A DNA stretch of 64,000 bases, from contig NW_013655128.1 in NCBI RefSeq assembly GCF_000499385.1, positions 5,001 to 69,000 of the forward strand. Reading direction: 5' to 3'. The translations under genes were made by a program, and so were the position numbers. The DNA is from Eimeria necatrix. Lineage: Eukaryota; Apicomplexa; Conoidasida; Eucoccidiorida; Eimeriidae. Shown piece by piece: positions 11,401-20,610 of this stretch. Position 1 is the first letter of the stretch. Every line of letters starts with the position of its first letter. The notes beneath the pieces were generated by a model that did not search any database, had not been told where the DNA came from, and saw nothing but the letters and a program-made list of their open reading frames with translations.

Positions 11401-11473
11401 TCATAGCACGACGAATGGTACGCCGTTTGCGGTCAGCGTTTGCTTTCTTTTTCTTGTTCAGTTTTACACCGTT
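8409..11473. other. Gene-poor interval
   Basis: No gene is supported. The interval holds a long inverted repeat at 8756-8807 (listed separately) and several short open frames around 9395-10104 with no recognisable domain. At about 10500-10980 there is a pyrimidine-rich stretch whose frames read as hydrophobic or Cys-rich low complexity. Degenerate retroelement sequence may extend into the right end. Confidence 0.5.
8756..8807. repeat. Near-perfect inverted repeat, 23-bp arms
   Basis: Arms 8756-8778 and 8785-8807 are reverse complements with one mismatch, separated by six bases (CTCGCG). The arms are AT-rich and contain CTAAATTCTTTTC. The element lies about 350 bp upstream of the BRX1 start codon. 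It could be a transcribed hairpin, a foldback element remnant or a replication-slippage product; the sequence does not decide. Confidence 0.85.
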
Positions 11474-13600
11474 TCACTGTCCAGCCACGGAGTCACGCTG
11501 GAACATATGGGCCATAAGAGAAGTAAGGGTAAATGCTATAGGGTCGATAATGTCAACATCTGTTGGAGGAAGAGACCTCTGGCCCATCACGACTCCAAAA
11601 GGGAAGGCTTCTGTTGAGGGGTATCTAGTGACCTTTTTGCAGACTTGGGAGTCAAGAGGAGGCATTCCCGTTCTTGGTTCCCTGGCTGAATCTAAGTGCA
11701 AGGCGCCTGCTCCACTGTACGGTTGACACACCCGGCCTGTTAATTTTGGAGGCGTTGTGCGGAGGATATGACATGCTTTATGCTGACCCAGTTACATAGC
11801 TGCTGCCATAGGTCTGCTTAAAATCTAGTGTTTCTAGTTACAAATGAGCGTTTCACAGAAATCGTGCTACCGAGTAAGGTGGTCACCACGAAGCTATACT
11901 GTTGATTTTTTATTCGTGGGAATGAAATGAAACCCTTTGGGTAAAGATTTCACTAGCACCAAAATGGAACTATGATAAGGGAAAGTAAGAGACAAATCAA
12001 TTATTAAATATAAACTGAGGTGCTTCTGGTGGTGAGAAGGTACGGCCAGCGGGTGAAGTCCTGCAGGGCGATGGAGTGATTTTGACGCACGACAGTAAAT
12101 GCAGGATACCACGTGTCCTGTAGCATAGGCACGCATGCCAGCAAATAGTAATGGCTGCTGACGGTTACGAAGGCTTTGCCCTGGCAAAGTCAGCTCTGAC
12201 GTGCTAGTTGTAGAACAAATGAGTGAAGTACCTCAAAAAGCAAGATACGGAGATTCACAACTTGCTGTAAATACAGATTAACAGGTATGAGGATTTGGAA
12301 CGGAAAATGAAGTGGCAGTTTTGGAACTCAACTGCCGCGGCATTAGCGTTTTGTTGAGCGGCAAGCCTCGCGGAAGATCGGGAACCTCTCACAAGCCAAA
12401 ATCCGTGCGATGCGTATGAAAAAAGAGCATTCCCCTGCTGCAAGAACTTTTGAGTTAGACACTGCAAGGGTTCGTATTGCTGGTGAGTTGAAAGCAGCAC
12501 TAAGAGGAGGCGTAGGAGGGGGAGCATTGGAGAGAGGGGCGTTGAAGGTTGGGACCTCGTTCGTTGAAACAGCTAGAGGCGCTTGAACTCTAACGGGCTT
12601 TTGAGATACATGGGGTATGGCTGCTTCTGTCTGTAGTATGACTGGCTAGTTAAAGTGTTTTGGCTAGGTTTTCGAAGCGCTCCCGCGAGCGCTGGCGAGG
12701 CGATTACAATCTCAGGGAGGTCACTGCAGAAGAAGAGGGGTACCGATGGTAGCAAGGCAAAGCATCCGCCAACTGGTTATGCATAACCTGGAAACTTTGC
12801 AAAAATATGATTGCGAAGTACAGAATTTCAAGGGAAAATAAAGCATACCGGGAGTATGGAGAGGCTTCGACCTACTGAGCTGCTGCAAATAAGTGACAGC
12901 CGTATGATCGGTACACGTCACAACCTTGGCAGCGCATGATACGTGAGATCGATTCCTCAGAGCAATGACAATTTAAGGGAATTCTTGGTCGTAAGACGAA
13001 TATTCCTGCCAAACCGGGTGGATGGCCTGACAGGAGAAGCCAAATGGTTTGTGTGCTTGTTCGTGAACTGCTCCTACTGAATAGCCTGATGCGGCTGTAC
13101 ATACTTGGAAGCAATTAGTGGCGCCGGACATTTTAAGGGCAGTATAATCGATCAAGAGATGCTTACGGTGCCGCACAATGAGTGTTCGAAGTTTTGCCCA
13201 GTGGGGAGTGGAGCCTTTGTCTGCGAAATCAACAACTGGGCAGACAACATCTGCAAACTCAGGACCCATGAACATGCAGTAGTACTTAACAATACCGCGG
13301 AACTGCCGTGTTTGTGACCCGCTAATCAGTATCATGGGCTACGCCTGAATAGCATGTAGCTTCTCAGCTGCACGTGTGGTACCTTTAGAGCTGACGGTGT
13401 AGCCAAAATAAGTCGGCTGCTGCTCAGATTAACTCTGCGCTTGCAGAACTTTAGGAAAAATTAATCCTTGCGGAAGATGCTGAGCATTTGCTGCTTAAGC
13501 TTTAGTACTTAAAGGGATCAGAGCCATTTGTCAGTAAGTCCTCAAAATAAGGTATGGCTGTCTGGCCCACCAAAGTTTGCCTATGTGGCTTTTATTGCGG
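11474..13600 (-). mobile_element. Decayed Ty3/gypsy (chromovirus-type) pol fragment
   Basis: Read on the minus strand, fragments follow gypsy pol order. RT C-terminal sequence lies at about 13500-13000 (YFGYTVSSKGTTRAAEKLHA, then FRGIVKYYCMFM). The RT/RNase H junction and RNase H follow at about 13150-12720 (TAASGYSVGAV, EYSSYDQEF, TCTDHTAVTYL). A linker lies at 12527-12255. Integrase zinc-finger and early core lie at 12187-11894 (YCRASKSLHRPAGLHPLAVP and FHFIPTNKK). An integrase C-terminal stretch lies at 11731-11474 (YPSTEAFPFGVVMGQR). Stops and frameshifts separate the pieces and the RT active-site region is not recognisable, so the element is dead. LTRs and gag were not found. Confidence 0.8.
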
Positions 13601-14862
13601 AATTATGTGGGCAGTATAGAATAATACGGTACACACGCTTCCTGGACAGCATCTATTTCTAGAGCGATAAGCACACATTAGGGCCTACGTGGATCCCTAA
13701 CACTGGCTATCGTAGAAACCCCTCTACACCGAGCGCAGCGGCTACAATTTAGCAGCACGCATTCAGTGTAGAGGAGCCGGGATCTCTAGGAAGGACAAGT
13801 GTAACAGCGGTCCCTTTTGCAGAGCGTTGTTGCCGCTGTCTGTTAAAAGATTGCTGCCAGCGCCAAAGACTGGGCTCGCCTACAGAGCCAGCAGGGTTCA
13901 GCCACGCTTAGAGCTCTGTTTTTCCAACATATTAAGTAGATCATTCGAACCATGGGTGCGTCTTCCACATTTTGTGTGGCCTATCCATTGCATAGTGCGC
14001 ACTGCTACTACGGGCTACATGCGGCTTGCTCGAAGCCAGCCCTCCTAACTAAGTCCAATGCAGATTTATAAAAATAAATGAATCATTTAAGAAGCTAGAA
14101 TATTTATAACCGCCGAGATGCAGCTCCATCGTTGTGTTCTGGGAGGCCGCGATTTTGGGAGCAGAGTCCACCGGTGTCGGTATCGCCAAATGCAGGCGCT
14201 TTACATGGGCCCGCAGAACCAAGACATCCACAACGCTCCGTCTTTCTCTAAGAACAACCAATAATACCATGTAATAACATTTCAAGTCATCGATTCTATA
14301 AACGTGAAAATATAACGGCCCACTGCTTGTAGCGGCGATGTATGCAGTCCAACGGAACGCGAAACACTGGCCTCACTATTGAGCCACGTGTGCCGAGACA
14401 CCATCAGGGCCTTTTCTTTCTCTATAATATAATCTTGTGTGATTTTATATCTAATGCTTAGAGATAATTCTTAAGAGCAGGCGCGGTGTCCAATTGTGTG
14501 GGCCCCGCACAGCAAAACCAGCTCCTTTGCACACTTCGAAGGAGCGATGCCTGCCATCCCAACAAATCCCACAGAGAAAGCAGGCACAGGCATTGACATT
14601 TTTAGACATCCACTTAAATGCAGCATCGTCTGAGAGTAATGCATGCTACACCCGAAGCACGGCAGGTACAGCCCACTTATTTCAACAACTTAAGGTCTGC
14701 GTGGATTGCGGCGAACCTGTGGGAGAATTTCAAATGCAGCAATGGTACGAATTCGAAGGAATCACTCGACGTTTTCGAAACGCGCTCCCGACTATAAATT
14801 TCACACCCATTTCGCAACGGTGATTTTTATACAATTTCGAGCCGTCGTTGTGCAGAGCAATC
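13601..14862. other. No supportable gene
   Basis: Short frames occur on both strands without recognisable domains. The upstream RT fingers and palm region of the gypsy fossil would be expected near 13600-14000 on the minus strand, but it is too degraded to identify. Confidence 0.4.
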
Positions 14863-15330
14863 TCAGAGCCGCCACGCTTCAGCGCCAGAATAGCAAGACA
14901 AGTGACTGTGGCAAGTAACTGCGGTGCAGTGTTCCACTGTTTCACATACATATGCGAACATAAGAGCAAGGTGATAATACACGTGGACATCTGGTGTGCT
15001 CCGCTTCAAGGCAGAACAAAGCGTTTCTCCAGCTTTTTCCAGCAGATTGGTGAGAATATAGTAGGCCCCTGAAAGCGATGATCCGTGTCTGTGGACCAAG
15101 TCTGGCAGACATTGCATCTTTCGTAAGACTTCACCTCGTTCAGCCTCTGCGAGAAAGGAAGCCCAACGATGGGAGGAATGTTGACTCACTGCTCGTTGTA
15201 GTCTAACTTGAATGCAAACCGCTGGAGAGGCAGCAGGATGTACAACTCTCTGCGAAGGAAGCCAGCATTTCACTACTTCACTTTTTTCGTAGACAGTTTG
15301 AGCTCGTAGATCTTGGAGTTCTGTGGTGGT
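14863..15330 (-). mobile_element. Possible second gypsy integrase-core remnant
   Basis: A long minus-strand frame here includes VHRHG, then a segment ending ALKRSTPDVHVYYHLALMF. The spacing and pattern resemble the chromoviral integrase core (an RLHG...-type strand followed by the ST/HPQTDG region). The acidic catalytic residues are not preserved. It lies directly upstream of, and antisense to, the start of paralog A. The assignment is tentative and rests on pattern similarity only. Confidence 0.3.
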
Positions 15331-15353
15331 TTTCGACCGAGATCTGTGAATCC

Positions 15354-18300
15354 ATGTCGAACGTATTTTCTTTGCTAGGGCTGCAGCGCCAATCTTATTT
15401 GCATGGGGACTTTTTAAGTCCCAACTGCACACAAGAAAGCAATCAACTGGCTGATAGTGCACTTTCTGCAAGGCCCGGTCTTCTGCAGCCGTGGAGACAC
15501 AGCATCCTATTTCCATTAAGGGCAGCTGTATTTGCCTCAGTGTTGGCAATTGTATTTCTCGTCTCGTATTGCTTTATTTTAAGCTCCAAAGGGATCCCAT
15601 ATCTGAATGCAGCTCGACGGCTGGCCGCAACTGGGAAAAGGGAGAAGAGTGAAAATGGGCTGGAAGATGAAGCCACTCAACATAACGCCCGGCAGATGTG
15701 CGAAACGGAATTGTACCAACAGCTTCATGCATCGGATTCTGCACTATTTTACCCCCATATGCAAGAATTAGATACTCTATCAGAGGCAGAAGAACCAGAA
15801 AAAAAACGACGGAGAATGGAAAGCTCAGTGGCTTCATACAGTCACGAAGGAGTGTCAACTATTCAGCAGAAGCCGGGCGATTCAGTAATGGATTATACAA
15901 GGACAGCGGTGCCAGCCGGAAACTTAAGCCTACCATGGTATGCTCGAAAAAGTGCGGCTGCAAAGAGTATTTATGAAGAAACGTCGGCACCGGGTCAGCT
16001 GCATCACGTCGCACGACTGTCTCCCAGTTTAGATGGCCTCACAGTATATGCCCAGCCGCCAAAAGCACAGAATGATGGAAGACCTTGCGAAGATGGGGAG
16101 CCGTGGAAGAAGAAACGGGAAACAATCGAGTCAAACAGTGAGTGGCAGTCCAGAGAAAGCTTCATCGCTTCAGCCCAAACGCCAGCAGACTCAGCAGAGA
16201 GAGCACAACTGGCTGAGGTGCCCGGCCAGCTACAGAAGGAAGGCGTGCCAGGGGCACTGAATGCAGACGTTGAAGGGCTGGAACTCGCAGACTGGTTACT
16301 TGACATCGCGCAGTCGTCTCAAACCTTAAATAATGTCTTGGAGTCTCTGCGGTCCTCCGACCCACAAATAAGCGAAGCAGTGGATTACGGTGGTGATGGC
16401 CACCAGAATTCGGTGGATGCATCTAGTAGTGAGTGGCAGTCCGCTGCCAGCCAAACGGTTGGAACTCACCCGTTAAAGAACTTTGCCCAGATAGCGCAAG
16501 CGACCGAACAGCACGAGTTGGTGCGGGAGGCGCACCTGCCAGACGCACTGAATCCAGATGTTGAAGGGCTGGAACTCGCAGACTGGATACTTGGCCTGGC
16601 GGAGTCGTCTCAAGCCCAAAATAATGGCTCGGGGTCTCTGGAGTCCTCCAAGCCACAAACCAGCGAAGCAGTGGATTACGATGGTGGTGTAGGCGAACAG
16701 AATTCGGTAAATGGATCTAGTAGTGCGTGGCAGTCCGCTACCAGCCAAACTGTTGGAGCTCATTCGTCAACGGGTTTTGCACAGCAGGTGCAAGCCAGGG
16801 AACAGCACGAGTGGGTGTGGGAGACGCCACTGCCAGGGGCGCTGAATCCAAATGTGGAGGGGCCGGGACTCGCAGACTGGATACTTGGCCTGGCGGAGTC
16901 ATCTCAAGCCCAAAATAATGGCTCGGGGTCTCTGGAGTCCTCCAAGCCACAAACCAGCGAAGCAGTGGATTACGATGGTGGTGTAGGCGAACAGAATTCG
17001 GTAAATGAATCTAGTAGTGCGTGGCAGTCCGCTACCAGCCAAACTGTTGGAGCTCATTCGTCAACGGGTTTCGCACAGCAGGTGCAAGCCAGGGAACAGC
17101 ACGAGCGGGTGTGGGAGACGCCACTGCCAGGGGCGCTGAATCCAAGTGTGGAGGGGCCGGGACTCGCAGACTGGATACTTGGCCTGGCGGAGTCATCTCA
17201 AGCCCAAAATAATGGCTCGGGGTCTCTGGAGTCCTCCAAGCCACAAACCAGCGAAGCAGTGGATTACGATGGTGGTGTAGGCGAACAGAATTCGGTGGAT
17301 GAATCTAGGGAGTGGCAGTCCGCTACCAGCCAAACTGTTGGAGCTCATCCGTCAATGGAGTTCGCACATCAGGTGGAGACGAGGGAACAGCACGAGTGGG
17401 TGTGGGAGGCGCACCTGCCAGAAGCACTGAATGCCGATGCGGAGGGGCTGGAAGTCGCAGACTGGATACTTGGCCTGGCGCAGTCGTCTCAAGCGCTAAA
17501 TAGTGGTTCGGCGTCCTGGCACTCTTCCAGTGTACGGATCAGTGGAGCATCTGATTCTAACAAAGTCGCCAAATACCATAAGACTCTGCAGGAGGATGAG
17601 TCGGATGGTCAGGGGCGCTCTAAACAGCATTCAGGATATGAGATTGTGGACGCCTCACACGCAGGTTTTTTCGCTGCAGAAAAACACCTGAATACATACT
17701 CCATGCAAGAGGTGGCGACAAATGCAGCATGCGCGCCAGCAGATAGTTGTCGTCGTGATACCGCAATGGATGTACCAAATGCTATGCAAGTTCAGTCGAT
17801 TGCATCTGGCACGCAGCAGTCTTACATCGGTTACTCCGAAAGACCTTGCCCGACCCATTTTATAGTTCATTTGGCCACAGATGGTGCATTTGCCACTTCG
17901 TCAGGCATGCAAGAGTCTTCTCCGCTAAACGTAACGCCAGTGACGTCTACAAATGAGCCTTCAGAGATGGGGCAGCTTCTGCAATCTTTTCAAGGGGTGC
18001 AGGAAGGAAACCACTTTTCTCGTGACGATGGTTGTGCCATGCAACATTATCCTGGATACCCAAGAGAGTTTTCCCGACCAGCTGAAAGTCAAGTGGGCAT
18101 TTCTCATGAGCAAGCTACAACAATCCAGGTACGGCAAATTATATTTTGTTGTGCTGCCGTCTCTGTCCCAAATGAGCAGCGCACTGCTTGTCGACAGCAT
18201 CTTTGTAAAAGCATGCATACTTTTTTGGAGGTGTTTCACTTTTTTTCTGCAGTTATTTCAAGGCGTCCAACTAGAAAAGCAAATTCCTTCTCAGGATATT

Positions 18301-19285
18301 CGAACTATGCAACAGTATCCTGTCTACTCAAGCGGTGTTTTTGGGCAACCTGAGTTTCAAGTGAACGAATCTCCCCTCCACGAATACTTTGCCACAGACC
18401 AGGTATCGCAAATAATATATCGTGTTGTTATCCGAACGTACCTGCCAAGCAGAGTACTGCAGCGTTCTTTGTTGCAAGATGCGCTATGTTTGACGAAACG
18501 CTTTTCTTGCTGAATTTTTCGTTAGATTACCCTGTAGCATTTTCGCGCTCTAGTCTGACACGCTTCGCTGTATTCACTGAATTACTTCTCAGGTACTGCC
18601 AATCATGAGTGCCAATTCAGCCGCCCTGATGGGCACCTTCACTTCTTCTGTTCTGATGGGCAAGAAGGACATCAAAACACACCCCTTCTTCAGGCTTCCG
18701 CCGGTGGCTCCTGGAGCGGTCGTGAGAGAATTCAGCCACGATGCTTCACTCCACCTAGGTCGAAAGAAGATATTCCCTTTCTACGCCCTTCAGAATGTGA
18801 AAAATGTGCTGAAGCTACCAATGCTCCAGTCGCACCACCTAGAGTACCTGATGAGTTCCGCAGAAGTGCTGGTTGCTTATGCTTCTCGCTTCATGAAAAG
18901 GAATGTGAACGATGTGGTACCGTCCCTCGCAGTCGAGTTTCTAGCGATTTCTTTGTTAGTAGTTGATTCTCTATATGCTGCAACCCAGATTTTAGGAGCA
19001 CAGTCGAAGAGTGATGATTGGTGGGATTCCGTGATTGATTCAGTCCCACATTACGAAGACCCACCTCCAAGTGTTGCAAAAGATAGAAGAGCGAGAAAAA
19101 ATGTCGAGTTGGCGCAATTACTACGTGAAATGCTGCAGTTTTACAAAAAGAAAATTCGTCCCCCGCCTGAATTGTTGGTTCCCTTAAAGCAATGCATGTT
19201 TTGCACAGCCGCAATCCCTAGGCTCCGCAAAAGCAAGTGGACTGAATGGGAGGAAGATGATCATCAGTGGCGTAACTCTTCATGA
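15354..19285 (+). CDS. Paralog A: signal-anchor/RRL protein with 98-residue repeats and conserved C-terminal domain
   Basis: Exons 15354-18128, 18253-18402 and 18593-19285 are all phase 0 and join to about 1205 residues. A single hydrophobic helix lies at residues 53-76, followed by RRLAA at 88-92. Then comes a Ser/Glu/Gln-rich region containing five repeats of 97-98 residues (nucleotides 16140-17573) with the motif GLADWILGLAESSQAQNN. The C-terminal domain (last 210 residues) has HPFFRLP, ILGAQSK, a WW pair, RPPPELLVPLKQ and a final W...W. Exon 2 repeats the tail of exon 1. The start was chosen as the first Met before the helix. Function is unknown. A type II membrane or exported protein is inferred from the anchor and RRL. 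It forms a pair with paralog B downstream. Confidence 0.8.
16140..17573 (+). repeat. Five tandem coding repeats of 291-294 bp in paralog A
   Basis: Units begin at 16140, 16431, 16725, 17019 and 17310, each at the codons for (E/A)WQS. Units 3 and 4 are nearly identical at DNA level over 294 bp. Units 1 and 5 are the most divergent. Lengths are multiples of three, so the frame is kept. Confidence 0.92.
18253..18402 (+). repeat. Duplicated 50-codon exon module in paralog A
   Basis: Exon 2 begins LFQGVQ and contains MQQYPVYS. It aligns along its length with the last 48-50 codons of exon 1 (SFQGVQ ... MQHYPGYP). The introns that follow both copies begin alike (GTACGGCAAATTATAT and GTATCGCAAATAATAT), so the duplication included the donor side of the intron. 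Confidence 0.75.
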
Positions 19286-20610
19286 CCTCTGCGAATCCAC
19301 TGCGTGAAGAGACGATTTGTGCGAGTGTGTTGGCACGGCATGGGAACACGTTTCGTTAAAGGAAATTGCGTCTGATGGTTAAGCAGGGAACGTGCCATCT
19401 CCAAGCTGCGTTACGTGCCAGCATCAGAGGTAAAGTAACCTGGATACACGTTTCGCGGGAGGAATACAGCAGTTCTGGAATGTACAAAAAATTTTTTTGC
19501 AAAAGAATGACTTCCGTTCCGTGTTGTTGTCACCAGCACTATGACAGGTTGCAAAACGTAGGGGCAAACTTCTTTTAAAGTTGTGTGCACACCTGTGAGG
19601 ATACTGCATCAACATCGGCTTGCGTTGCAGCTAGGAAGAAAATTCTGCGCCAGAGGGTTGCACGCCGTCTTGTGGCGCAGACCACGGCGATTCCTGTTTC
19701 AGGAATCGCCGTGGTTTCAACAAGTATCCAGGAATCTACATTTCTTCGTTATTCTTCGACTGTCCGCTGTGTAGGGCTGTCCCGTGCCGCAGCAACCGCA
19801 GCGTATTTAAGGAGGGACGCGCCGCTCGCGCAGTGGGAACGCCACTGCAAGCCACTGCAATACAAAACCATGAAAAAGTACTGCTAGCAATACAATGAAG
19901 AACTGCCGTTAGCTTCGCTTTACAAGCGCATGTGGTGAGCCATACGCAATTTAAAGGCTGCAAATGGCTTCTTTGCAAGGCAAAGCTTGATTGAAATATT
20001 AGCCGGCAGCTACGGAATCTTTTGCATAAGGGTTTTTAGTTTGCAATAATGCTTTTAATACTGCCGCCATGTGCAGTTGCATGAACAAAGTCCTAATTAG
20101 CATGGTGACTGGAGTGGTCAACGCCCGACAGGCGTATCGATGCATCTAGCTCAAGAAGTTGCAGGCCCAGAATACCTTAAGTGCACATAAATATTTGTAA
20201 GTATATCGTCCATATTTATGTGAAGGCAGGCGTTTCAAGACCCGAGCTTAAGGTAGCTAGCGGACACCGGCCTAAACGTGGGTGGATCGGAACGGTAGCG
20301 AGCAGATCCAATTTGCTGGATGACGCGGAGACTCATCAGAATCGCACGATATAGATCGCTTCCTAAATATTATTGTAGTTCAAATACTGCTGAAAAACGT
20401 GGCTCCTGTTGGGAGCCAGGTTTAGCTTATGCGCTGCTGCCTTCCATAAGTCTGCTTTAGGTCTCGGTTCAACAACCCCCAATGAACCAGCAGTTCAGTG
20501 AAAGCGTGGCCACAGCAGTTGCGTCCCTGTTTACGTAGAAACAACATATTCCTGTAAATTATAATAGTAATAACAACTGCTCTTTTCATTGACAATACCC
20601 CAAGGATTTT
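19286..20610. other. Intergenic between paralogs A and B
   Basis: No gene is seen. It contains a perfect hairpin at 19681-19715 and an AT-rich inverted repeat at 20184-20222 (CACATAAATAT and ATATTTATGTG arms). The stretch just upstream of paralog B should contain its promoter, but no motif could be assigned. Confidence 0.5.
19681..19715. repeat. Perfect 16-bp inverted repeat with a 3-base loop
   Basis: ACCACGGCGATTCCTG (19681-19696) is followed by TTT and its exact reverse complement (19700-19715). The stem is GC-rich and would be very stable in RNA. It lies about 400 bp past the stop of paralog A. There is no T-run of the bacterial terminator type. It could be a 3' UTR or processing structure, or a foldback. 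Confidence 0.9.

Noticed and set aside
16423..17503. Repeated shifted and antisense frames of 60-100 codons inside paralog A
   Set aside because: They recur with the 294-bp period of the coding repeat and are its shadows, not extra genes.
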